DNA of 64,000 nt from CAYZMS01 sp964479625 (GTDB taxonomy: Bacteria; Bacteroidota; Bacteroidia; Chitinophagales; Saprospiraceae): positions 1-64,000 of the forward strand of contig CAYZMS010000003.1 of assembly GCA_964479625.1 (NCBI GenBank), read 5' to 3'. This document shows positions 26,254 through 33,530 of this stretch, one piece after another (the first letter of the stretch is position 1; each line of letters starts with the position of its first letter). Made by a program: the position numbers and the translations under genes. The notes under the pieces are model-generated. The model was not told the DNA's origin. It was given only the letters and a program-made list of their open reading frames with translations, and made no database searches.

Positions 26254-27897
26254 TCAGTATTTTTGAGCGATCACCACATACCGGGTAGAAGAGCAACTGT
26301 CGGCCCAGTCTGGCAGTACCTCCAGGCTGTAGGCGTCAAAAAGTTCGACTCTACCCCGAAAATACTTTTCGAAATACTGACGTATACGGTGCATGGGTGG
26401 TAAAAAACGCCTATGCTTCCCTGCATAGGTAACCCGCATTTGGTCACCTGTGAAGTCAAGATTAATAATGGCACTTTCCTGGTACATGCGCCCCTGTGCT
26501 TCTACCAGCTCCGGAGTCCGAAGGGAAATGATCTTTTTATCGGTAGAATATACTACGTTGGGATACCACCTGATGTGGTCGGGCGTAATAAAGTCCCCTA
26601 TAAAATAGCCACCCGGCCGAACGATATCCGCCGTTTTTTCGATAGCATTCTCCAGTTTATCGGAAGGAAGGTAGTGAAAGACATTCAACCCGCTAAAAGC
26701 AATATCCCACAATCGAATCAAAGGATCCAGGGTCAGGATATCCCCCTGATCCGCCTGGATGCGCTTCCGTGCCTCGCTCACCATAGCGGGAGAAATATCA
26801 ATGCCGTAAACCTGCTCAAAGGGGACTTTAAATTCATCGATTATTCGGCCTTCGACCAGTCCGGTACCACAACCTACAGATAGGATCTCCTTTTCCCGAA
26901 AAGCTTGGACCTTATCATTGAAAAACGCCAGGTATTTTAGCATGAAGTCATCCAGAGATGGAGTGCCTATAATGGCATCATAAAGGGAGGCATATTGATG
27001 AAAATGATCCTCTGGTCGGTTCTCCTGTCTCCATGCTGCCTGAAATGTAGCTGCTTCCCGTAATTCCCAGTTTAGTATCCTCCAGTAGACGGAATTGGTC
27101 TGTCTGCCCTGATCATTTGTATTTGCTTGGAGGCATTGGAGGAGTTGTTCCCGTTGTTTAGGAGATTTAAAGTCCGCAATGAGTTGATCCAGGTCTTTTT
27201 CAGTCCTGGTACGATCCTCAGGAGACATTTTGCGTAGTCGACGGATCAATTCGATCATATGCCGCAATCGGGTAGGGTAGTCTGGTTTAGGGCCTGGCTC
27301 TACCCGAAGAATCTCCTTTGGTGGAAGGGCAAAAAAGACGCCACCATTTACACGTTGGATAGTAGCATTTTCCATATCTATTACCCGGGCTTCCCCGGTA
27401 ACATTATTTACATCCTCTACGTCACCATAGACATGCAGGCTGAGGAAGCGTTGATCCTTGGTGGGATTACCCATTTGGTGTAACAGATCATGGTGCACCC
27501 CAATGGCTTCCCCGGTTTGCATTTGCCAGCGTGCAAGGGTATAAATGCGTTCGTTGTCTATTCTGAATGTGGCATGCTCTGCGGGACCAAACACCTGAAC
27601 AGCGCCCCACTGTGTATAACCATGATCGTGAACGGTAGAAAAGTCTCCTGGATTCCAGGACATGACCATTACCTCAAAATGACCGCCTTTATAGATCAGT
27701 TTCCGGCCGTAACTATCCGTGAGGGGGTGCTCAAAATCAGCCCATGGCAGAAGATCTGCTTCTTCGACCTTTGCCTCCAGTACAATCCGCCGCATATCGG
27801 CGGGTTTTAAATGACGTTTAGTGTTTAAAGTCTGCACAATATGTTGTAATGACCTGGGTAGTGAGGTAATTATGGTGTCTTTAGTAAGGCTGTCCAT
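26254..27897 (-). CDS. Cysteine-dioxygenase-like cupin fused to SAM methyltransferase
   Basis: A 547-residue two-domain protein. Residues about 40-200 form a cupin of the cysteine dioxygenase type: HDHGYTQW gives His90 and His92, LLHQMGNP gives His140, and FLSLHVYG reproduces the Ser-His-Tyr triad (Ser153, His155, Tyr157). A linker of about 100 residues leads to a class I SAM-dependent methyltransferase (about 300-547) with motif I LSVGCGTGLVEG, VYGIDISPAMVSEARKRI and GGYFIGDFITPD. A thiol oxygenase joined to a methyltransferase suggests consecutive steps on a sulfur substrate, but that substrate is unknown. A Crp/Fnr-type dyad and a -7-like element lie just upstream. Confidence 0.8.
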   Translation of the reverse strand: MDSLTKDTIITSLPRSLQHIVQTLNTKRHLKPADMRRIVLEAKVEEADLLPWADFEHPLTDSYGRKLIYKGGHFEVMVMSWNPGDFSTVHDHGYTQWGAVQVFGPAEHATFRIDNERIYTLARWQMQTGEAIGVHHDLLHQMGNPTKDQRFLSLHVYGDVEDVNNVTGEARVIDMENATIQRVNGGVFFALPPKEILRVEPGPKPDYPTRLRHMIELIRRLRKMSPEDRTRTEKDLDQLIADFKSPKQREQLLQCLQANTNDQGRQTNSVYWRILNWELREAATFQAAWRQENRPEDHFHQYASLYDAIIGTPSLDDFMLKYLAFFNDKVQAFREKEILSVGCGTGLVEGRIIDEFKVPFEQVYGIDISPAMVSEARKRIQADQGDILTLDPLIRLWDIAFSGLNVFHYLPSDKLENAIEKTADIVRPGGYFIGDFITPDHIRWYPNVVYSTDKKIISLRTPELVEAQGRMYQESAIINLDFTGDQMRVTYAGKHRRFLPPMHRIRQYFEKYFRGRVELFDAYSLEVLPDWADSCSSTRYVVIAQKY

Positions 27898-27927
27898 TAT
27901 AGAATTTTGTTTGATCTTTCTTTTTAA

Positions 27928-27935
27928 TAAAGGTA
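27928..27935 (-). promoter_or_regulatory. -7-like element toward the dioxygenase-methyltransferase gene
   Basis: On the minus strand TACCTTTA matches five of the six fixed positions of TAnnTTTG. Exactly 23 nt separate it from the dyad core at 27959-27970. Transcription would begin about 25 nt before the start codon at 27897. Confidence 0.5.
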
Positions 27936-27957
27936 ATAACTAGCCATAGGGGCTTAT

Positions 27958-27971
27958 GTGACGAACGTCAC
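27958..27971. promoter_or_regulatory. Crp/Fnr-type dyad, site A (bidirectional)
   Basis: GTGACGAACGTCAC is a perfect GTGAC-N4-GTCAC dyad in the spacer between the minus-strand fusion gene and the plus-strand thioredoxin/YeeE operon. -7-like elements lie 23 nt away on both sides. The extended form TGTGA-N6-TCACT also fits a CRP-type site. Confidence 0.6.
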
Positions 27972-27993
27972 TGATTTAACTGGGGATTTAAGG

Positions 27994-28001
27994 GACTTTT
28001 G
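27994..28001 (+). promoter_or_regulatory. -7-like element toward thioredoxin/YeeE operon
   Basis: GACTTTTG matches TAnnTTTG except for the first base and begins 23 nt after the dyad core ending at 27970. It predicts a leader of about 200 nt before the thioredoxin start at 28211. Confidence 0.45.
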
Positions 28002-28210
28002 CACTGGTCATTTGGAAGACCGGTTTGCGTTGCAGACCTCAAAGATAGTAAAGGGCAAACGTCCTTAAAAAGTCCTGGTGGAGACATTTTTAAGTTCATT
28101 TACGTTTTACCGGGTCGGTAGTCCAATTGTTAATTATTATTTGAAAAACATTTCAATGCCCAGGTGCTGTTGAATAAGGTACCTGAATTTGAATCAATAT
28201 CATTCAAACC

Positions 28211-28528
28211 ATGAGTAAGAAAGTATCCTTTGGGGAATTGATCAATGACGATAAGCCGGTATTAGTAGATTTTTCAGCGGAATGGTGCGGACCTTGTAAA
28301 GCAATGGCGCCGATTCTGAAAGAAGTTGCCGGTTCCGTCGGGGATAAAGCGTCCATCATAAAAATTGACGTGGATCGTAATCCTGCGATTGCTCAAAAAA
28401 TGCAAATTGTAGGAGTGCCCACCTTTGTCCTTTTCAAGAAGGGGGAGATCAAGTGGCGTGAATCCGGAATGCATTCCGCACATCAATTGACCAGTATTAT
28501 TGAAGAGCATGCCCAACCGGTCGAATAA
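28211..28528 (+). CDS. Thioredoxin
   Basis: A 105-residue cytoplasmic thioredoxin with the redox motif WCGPCK (Cys26, Cys29), VDFSAEWCGPC, the core KIDVDRNPAIAQKM and the cis-proline loop VGVPTFVLFKKGE. There is no signal peptide. It leads an apparent operon with the split YeeE/YedE transporter (64-nt gap), so it may reduce persulfides or thiosulfate-derived sulfur rather than act as the housekeeping thioredoxin. That role is inferred from context. Confidence 0.93.
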   Translation: MSKKVSFGELINDDKPVLVDFSAEWCGPCKAMAPILKEVAGSVGDKASIIKIDVDRNPAIAQKMQIVGVPTFVLFKKGEIKWRESGMHSAHQLTSIIEEHAQPVE

Positions 28529-28591
28529 GCAGCCTTCTGCTTTGAATCGGGCATTTTATTTGAATGCAAATTTTAAAAATCGAACAAATAA

Positions 28592-29188
28592 ATGATTTTG
28601 AGTATAAATGCTATGGGGATCATTGATACCATTAGTCAACCCTGGCATTGGTCGGTTTCAGGCCTTGCTATTGCTATGGTGTTGTTTTTAATGACCTGGA
28701 TGGGGCGCAGTTTTGGCGTTTCTACTACTTTTAAAGGGGTCTGTACTGCCGTTGGAGCCGGTAAAGTTTCCGACTTCTTTAAAATGGATCTAAAGGAAGA
28801 AGGATGGCGATTCCTCTTCGTCGCAGGTGCTTTGATCGGTGGGATTATATCTACCACCCTTTTACGGAGCCCGGAGGCCGTTCAAATTTCCCAGTCTACC
28901 ATCGAAGGTCTGGCAAACTTAGGTCTGGACTACCCCGAAGCCGATGCAAGGGGAGAAGGTTTCGTACCTACACAGATTTTCAATTTCCAAAGTCTAAAGG
29001 GAATACTTTTGGCGGTTTTTGGTGGGTTTCTCGTTGGCTTTGGTGCGCGCTACGGCGATGGGTGTACTTCCGGACATGCCATCAGCGGATTAGCTCATTT
29101 ACAGTTGCCTTCTCTAATTACCGTGATCGGCTTTTTTATTGGTGGCTTGATCATGACCCACCTGTTGCTGCCTCTTTTAATTGCTTAA
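28592..29188 (+). CDS. YeeE/YedE family transporter, large half
   Basis: A 198-residue membrane protein with about five hydrophobic helices and the family signature YGDGCTSGHAISGLAHL near residues 150-166, where the Cys is the conserved sulfur-relay residue of TsuA-type thiosulfate transporters. It represents one half of a full-length YeeE/YedE protein; the other half is the next gene. MGIIDTISQ (28613) is an alternative start. The neighbourhood (thioredoxin, persulfide dioxygenases, rhodaneses) supports thiosulfate or sulfane-sulfur transport. Direction of transport is unknown. Confidence 0.85.
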   Translation: MILSINAMGIIDTISQPWHWSVSGLAIAMVLFLMTWMGRSFGVSTTFKGVCTAVGAGKVSDFFKMDLKEEGWRFLFVAGALIGGIISTTLLRSPEAVQISQSTIEGLANLGLDYPEADARGEGFVPTQIFNFQSLKGILLAVFGGFLVGFGARYGDGCTSGHAISGLAHLQLPSLITVIGFFIGGLIMTHLLLPLLIA

Positions 29189-29209
29189 CCCCTTAAAGAT
29201 CAATAACTA

Positions 29210-29623
29210 ATGAAGAATATAGGTTTTCTGGTAGTTGGAGTTTTCTTTGGTATCGTTATGACAAAATCAGAAGCTATCTCCTGGTTCCGTATTCACGAGA
29301 TGTTTAGGTTCGAAAGTTTTCACATGTACGGCATTATCGGTACGGCTGTAGTTGTAGGTGCCCTCGGGATCTTCTTAATGAAAAGAAGTAGGATGAAAAC
29401 TCTTCGAAACACCGTGGTGAATTACAATCCCATTAAATTGAGCCTTCCCCGACATTTGCTGGCCGGGTCCATCTTTGGGCTGGGTTGGGCGCTGGTAGGC
29501 TGCTGCCCGGGACCGATGTACGTTTTACTGGGCCATGGCTACTGGATCATGTTTTTGGTTATTGGAGGCGCTATTTTGGGAACCTTCACCTATGGCTTGG
29601 TTCGTAATCAGTTACCGCATTAA
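29210..29623 (+). CDS. YeeE/YedE family transporter, small half (DUF6691-like)
   Basis: A 137-residue membrane protein with about four helices and the signature GLGWALVGCCPGPMYVLLGHG (Cys near residue 99), the counterpart of the second conserved Cys region of YeeE/YedE. It follows the large half by 21 nt, so the pair should assemble as a heterodimeric transporter. Such split pairs commonly accompany MBL-rhodanese proteins. A weak hairpin with arms GGAGCTG and CAGCTCC follows at 29641-29688. Confidence 0.85.
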   Translation: MKNIGFLVVGVFFGIVMTKSEAISWFRIHEMFRFESFHMYGIIGTAVVVGALGIFLMKRSRMKTLRNTVVNYNPIKLSLPRHLLAGSIFGLGWALVGCCPGPMYVLLGHGYWIMFLVIGGAILGTFTYGLVRNQLPH

Positions 29624-29854
29624 TCAGCAAATATCCAAACGGGAGCTGTCTCTTAAATAGCTGGATTTTTGGAGGCAGCTCCTGCTTTAAATAAAACTTG
29701 CAAAAAACTGTTTTCAGTTCTGTTACCCAGGGATGCTCCTCTCTCTGAGCATCAGGACTGAAATGCCAGTTATGCACCTGCGGAAGAACGTAAGGTAATT
29801 TTTCCTCTTGCTTTCCCGGGCTGGCAGCCTATCTCTTTCGAAAAATCAGAAATC

Positions 29855-31159
29855 ATGTATCGTTTGTTGTTTTTTATGACCTTGCTGATGGGGCAAGGGC
29901 TGGCTCTTTTTGCTCAGGATGAAGGTTTTCACTGGCTGGATAAAAAAGAGGATGCAAAGGTAGAACCCTATTTCATGCTGCAACTTTGGGGAAGTTATAA
30001 TTTCGGTATGGAAGTGTTCGATGAAGAGACCGAGCAGTATAAAGCGGTAGAAAACCGTCTGAATGTTCTACTTAGAAGAGCTCGTTTCGGTTTTCGCTAT
30101 CAACCTTATGAACAACTGAAATTCAATTTACACCTGGCCTATGATCAACTGGGGCGGGATGTACTGGCCTCCGGGGTGGGAGGGTTCAACAATGATTCCC
30201 GACCGACCCTTTATATTTTTGACGCCTTTGCTCAATACCAAATCAAGCCAGAATCAGATGCGCTGGTCTTAACCGGCGGATATTTTCGCCCTCAACTGGG
30301 TAGAGAGAGTATTACTTCTGCCTGGTCTGTGAACTCCATGGAGAAATCCATGACCCAAAACTATTTAAGGCGCCACCTGGTTGGCATAGGGCCCGGGCGA
30401 GCCGTAGGTTTAAACCTTGGGGGATTAGTGCGTAATGCAGCACATCAGGCGAAATGGAATTATAATCTGGGCATTTTTTTCCCTCAATCCTTCAGTGCTA
30501 CTAATGCGACTGCAGGAGTTGACCAGTCCCCCCTGATTGCAGGCCGCGTAGTTTCATATCTCGGAGATCCGGAACAGGCTAACTATAAAATCGGATATGA
30601 TATCAACTATTACGGCAAGCGTAATGGACTTTCTCTTGGTTTAGGGGGAAGCTACCAGGGAGCCAACGAATTGTTTAAGGCCAGTTACGTGCTTAGTGGA
30701 GACTTTTTATTTAACTGGGGCCTTCTGAATGCTGATGGAGAATGGAATTTTTTGTTTCGAAAGGGAATAGAATTAATGGGGGATAACAGCCTGCGTTCGT
30801 TTACCTATGGCTCAGATACCTGGCATATTCGATTGGGGTACAACCTGATCTTTCAGGATAAGTATTTTCTGGAGCCTGTCTTTATGCTCATGCAATTCAA
30901 TGGAGGAACAGGCTTGCAGGAACAAACAGAAGCAGCCCTTGTAGGGGCTTTTAGCGGTTGGGAGCGCACTTATGATGCCGGGGTCAACTGGTACCTAAAT
31001 AAAAAGCACCTCAAAATAATGCTACATTATACCTGGCGAGAAGGTAATGCGGGGGAAGCTGAAGCCGGGACCAGGGTAAATCAATACTTCTCTCAGGCGG
31101 GGGCCGGGGCTATTCGTAGGGGGGATTGGCTGGGGCTCGGAGTAAATACAATTTTCTGA
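29855..31159 (+). CDS. Outer-membrane porin, phosphate-selective-porin type
   Basis: A 434-residue exported barrel protein: signal peptide MYRLLFFMTLLMGQGLALFAQ, then strands such as YFMLQLWGSYNFGMEV, LRRARFGFRYQPYEQLKFNLHLAYDQLG and NYKIGYDINYYGKRNGLSLGLGGSYQG. The final strand GDWLGLGVNTIF ends in Phe. The pattern fits the phosphate-selective porin O/P-like family, whose members carry various solutes. In this island a sulfur oxyanion is a plausible but unproven substrate. The DUF6702-like gene follows 37 nt downstream. Confidence 0.75.
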   Translation: MYRLLFFMTLLMGQGLALFAQDEGFHWLDKKEDAKVEPYFMLQLWGSYNFGMEVFDEETEQYKAVENRLNVLLRRARFGFRYQPYEQLKFNLHLAYDQLGRDVLASGVGGFNNDSRPTLYIFDAFAQYQIKPESDALVLTGGYFRPQLGRESITSAWSVNSMEKSMTQNYLRRHLVGIGPGRAVGLNLGGLVRNAAHQAKWNYNLGIFFPQSFSATNATAGVDQSPLIAGRVVSYLGDPEQANYKIGYDINYYGKRNGLSLGLGGSYQGANELFKASYVLSGDFLFNWGLLNADGEWNFLFRKGIELMGDNSLRSFTYGSDTWHIRLGYNLIFQDKYFLEPVFMLMQFNGGTGLQEQTEAALVGAFSGWERTYDAGVNWYLNKKHLKIMLHYTWREGNAGEAEAGTRVNQYFSQAGAGAIRRGDWLGLGVNTIF

Positions 31160-31196
31160 AGCAAGCCTTCGTTTTTCGAAAAAAGAGTTCTCGATC

Positions 31197-31682
31197 ATGT
31201 GGATAGTTTTCTTTTTCCAGGCCTTAATGGGGGGGACTACGCCACACCCCATTCACCTTAGTGTGACGGAAATCTATCGTGAATCTACTAATGGCCCGGT
31301 AACCGCCTCCATTACGTTTTTTGCGGATGATTTTGCCGTCGCTGCAAACTATAAACAACAGGCAGCGGCCATTAATTCCGGGCAATTGAGTCAGGAAGAC
31401 TTTATTCTCCACTATCTTAAGGAGCGGTTCTCTCTTCAATTAAATGGTCAAACTATTGATTATTCGATAGCCCAAACCCAAAGCAACTTTCCCGCCATAA
31501 CCTGCTACCTGGATTTGTCTCCAGAGGTTGTTGAGGTGAAAAGCCTTGAGGTCGAAAATACCCTGCTCCTGGAGCTTTTCGATGACCAAAAAAATACAGT
31601 GAATATTGACCTTGGAAAGGGGAAACAAGGCGCGTTGATCCTTGATCATCGAAAGAAAAAAGCTTTACACAAATTCAAGTAG
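31197..31682 (+). CDS. DUF6702-like exported protein
   Basis: A 161-residue protein with a short hydrophobic N-terminus followed by HPIHLSVTEIYRE and ITFFADDFAVAAN, phrases I associate with the DUF6702 family, then beta-rich sequence (FSLQLNGQTIDYSI, CYLDLSPEVVEVKSLEVENT). The family has no established function. It probably shares a transcript with the upstream porin. Confidence 0.65.
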   Translation: MWIVFFFQALMGGTTPHPIHLSVTEIYRESTNGPVTASITFFADDFAVAANYKQQAAAINSGQLSQEDFILHYLKERFSLQLNGQTIDYSIAQTQSNFPAITCYLDLSPEVVEVKSLEVENTLLLELFDDQKNTVNIDLGKGKQGALILDHRKKKALHKFK

Positions 31683-31782
31683 GCTTACTTCAGTATTCCT
31701 GTGGCAACTCTTTTATCCCGTCTGATATACTAAAAAGTGGTTATTTAAAGGGTTTGCACGATGATTGTTCTTTGGGCTTAAC

Positions 31783-32010
31783 CTATACCATTTCATTTGA
31801 TGAATGCTTCGATAAGCGCTTTTCTCTACCTACGATCAGGTAAATAATGCTCCCAACGAATGGGAGGAGAACGACCAATAGCAACCACAGTATACGGTCG
31901 GTATCAGTGGGGAATTGCGACTGGATAATTTCTACTATTAGATATATCCAAAGTGCCATAAGTCCCAAATCAAAAGAGAATATAAAGAACAATACAAAAG
32001 CTTCCATCAA
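31783..32010 (-). CDS. PLDc_N-type small membrane protein
   Basis: A 75-residue protein with two transmembrane helices (LFFIFSFDLGLMALWIYLIVEI and ILWLLLVVLLPFVGSIIYLIVG) ending in the GREK turn. This is the pattern of the phospholipase D N-terminal (PLDc_N) domain when it occurs alone. No catalytic domain is attached. Function unknown. A small dyad sits just upstream at 32024. Confidence 0.7.
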   Translation of the reverse strand: MMEAFVLFFIFSFDLGLMALWIYLIVEIIQSQFPTDTDRILWLLLVVLLPFVGSIIYLIVGREKRLSKHSSNEMV

Positions 32011-32023
32011 TTGAATTTTTCAG

Positions 32024-32041
32024 TTAATAATACCTTATTAA
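32024..32041. repeat. AT-rich dyad upstream of the PLDc_N gene
   Basis: TTAATAA-TACC-TTATTAA is a perfect 7-bp inverted repeat with a 4-nt spacer, starting 14 nt before the start codon at 32010. It is a possible operator but lacks the TGAC core of the dyads elsewhere in the island. Confidence 0.35.
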
Positions 32042-32222
32042 TCTATAAAGAATAGTGGAAAAGCTCGATTTTCTTCGGCTAAGTAAGTAGGAAATCTGAC
32101 TAAAGGAAATTTGATAAATAAGGAAGGATGGAAGGTAGCATTGCGATCAATACGTCAATTAAACCTACTGCTCTCTCATTTGTAAATTTGTCCAGATACA
32201 GCGGAAATAGTCCAATGGTATG

Positions 32223-32236
32223 GTGACAAGGGTCAC
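32223..32236. promoter_or_regulatory. Crp/Fnr-type dyad, site B
   Basis: GTGACAAGGGTCAC is a perfect GTGAC-N4-GTCAC dyad, 52 nt before the DUF2202 start codon. A weak -7-like element, GATCTTTA at 32259-32266 (four of six fixed positions), begins 23 nt after the core. Confidence 0.5.
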
Positions 32237-32288
32237 CGTTGTTCAGCCTGGCATGACGGATCTTTATAATAGAAAAAACGCATCAATT

Positions 32289-32972
32289 ATGAAAATCTAC
32301 ACGTTCATACCAGGCTTGGTACTGATTGGAATTTTCTCCCTTCAGTTAGGAATTACTCAATTGGCATCACCTCTGAACCCAGCTCTGGAAAGGGATTATT
32401 TTTTCCTGTTGCAGGAAGAAAAAATGGAAAGGGATGTTTATAGGGCCTTATACGTCAAATGGGAAAAGTCCATCTTTGACCACATTAGTGCTTCGGAACA
32501 GCGCCATTATGATCGTATAACCGGATTACTGATCGAAAAAGGATTGGAAATCCCGGATGAGCTGCAAGCGCTCAAGGAGGGAGCCTTTGCTCACCCTGAA
32601 CTGCAATCACTCTACAATGATCTTACCGCAAGGGGAAATCAATCGCTGGAGGAAGCCTTCAGGGTTGGCGCCTTGATCGAGGAGACGGATATTCAGGACC
32701 TGATGGAGGTTATCGCTGAATTGGAGGAAGGAAACGATAAAGCGGTTTTCGAAGACCTTTTAGGAGCATCTCACAATCATTTAAGAGCTTTCGTAAAGAA
32801 TCTGGGTAAAATTGGCGTTACCTACTTTCCGGTCTTACTGGATACAAATACTTACGAGGCCATCAAGGAAGGGGAGCACTATCAGTGCGATTATAAAAAG
32901 AATACCGGAGAGGGCTGCCATGGAAAAGGGAAGGGTAAATGTGCAGGAAATTGCGGAGATCATGGGCATTGA
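32289..32972 (+). CDS. DUF2202 ferritin-like exported protein with metal-binding tail
   Basis: A 227-residue protein. After a signal-like N-terminus (MKIYTFIPGLVLIGIFSLQL) comes a four-helix ferritin-like region of the DUF2202 type: FFLLQEEKMERDVYRALYVKW, SEQRHYDRITGLLIEK, ALIEETDIQDLMEVIAELE and ASHNHLRAFVKNLG. The Glu and His residues are placed like di-iron ligands. The C-terminal tail is rich in Cys, His, Gly and Lys (CDYKKNTGEGCHGKGKGKCA and CGDHGH), which suggests metal binding. The start at 32289 is chosen because it begins the signal peptide. A dyad of the island's recurring type lies upstream; the efflux-pump genes lie downstream. Confidence 0.75.
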   Translation: MKIYTFIPGLVLIGIFSLQLGITQLASPLNPALERDYFFLLQEEKMERDVYRALYVKWEKSIFDHISASEQRHYDRITGLLIEKGLEIPDELQALKEGAFAHPELQSLYNDLTARGNQSLEEAFRVGALIEETDIQDLMEVIAELEEGNDKAVFEDLLGASHNHLRAFVKNLGKIGVTYFPVLLDTNTYEAIKEGEHYQCDYKKNTGEGCHGKGKGKCAGNCGDHGH

Positions 32973-33015
32973 TCGGGAAATTGCTTAAATTAAACCTCTA
33001 ATTAAAATCAGGCTC

Positions 33016-33402
33016 TTGCGCATCTTCGCTCTATTCATTGCCCTTTACCTGTTATTGGGAAGTTGCTTCCCGGGTTCAGACTATAGCCAGTTGGGAAAGA
33101 TCAAAGGGTTGATCGAACACTATCAGGAGCACAAGGCCCTGGCCGGTTCGCAAGAGACTGGATTTTTCGAATTTTTACAAGATCACTTCTTTTCCACGGG
33201 AACGCACGAACATTCCGATGAAAAGGGACATGCAGACTTGCCCTTCTACCAGTTGGGAAACGGCCTCACCATGGTCCACCTTCAGTACAGCCTGCCGGTC
33301 ATCTCTTTTAGCAAGCTGATCAGGATAATTATTGATTTTCCCTACCTCAGTGCAAAGGGGCTGCAGTATGTGGCTCTCGTCTTCCAGCCACCGATCTTCT
33401 AG
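33016..33402 (+). CDS. Small exported His-rich protein preceding the metal efflux pump
   Basis: A 128-residue ORF beginning at TTG with a signal-like N-terminus (RIFALFIALYLLLGSCFPGS). The middle contains the helical phrase LIEHYQEHKALAG, then FLQDHFFSTGTHEHSDEKGH, rich in His and acidic residues, which could bind metal. No recognised domain. It lies 128 nt before the RND efflux gene on the same strand. No ATG is available nearby, so the start is uncertain. Confidence 0.6.
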   Translation: MRIFALFIALYLLLGSCFPGSDYSQLGKIKGLIEHYQEHKALAGSQETGFFEFLQDHFFSTGTHEHSDEKGHADLPFYQLGNGLTMVHLQYSLPVISFSKLIRIIIDFPYLSAKGLQYVALVFQPPIF

Positions 33403-33530
33403 CTTTGGTTTCTGCCCGCTACCCCCTTTCTTGGCATTAAGTCGATAGCTTGAGGGTACTCGCCTAAAACAGCTCTGGACTTTAGGGCTATCTATTGCAC
33501 TTTGATTACCAAAGTACCAAATCCAGTTTT

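Larger units (their letters stand above)
27898..28210. other. Divergent regulatory region between the fusion gene and thioredoxin
   Basis: About 313 nt with no gene of normal size. It contains the dyad at 27958-27971 with -7-like elements on both sides, and then a leader of about 200 nt before the thioredoxin gene. In that leader a five-codon ORF, MPRCC (28156-28173), ends 37 nt before the thioredoxin start; it could be chance. Confidence 0.55.
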
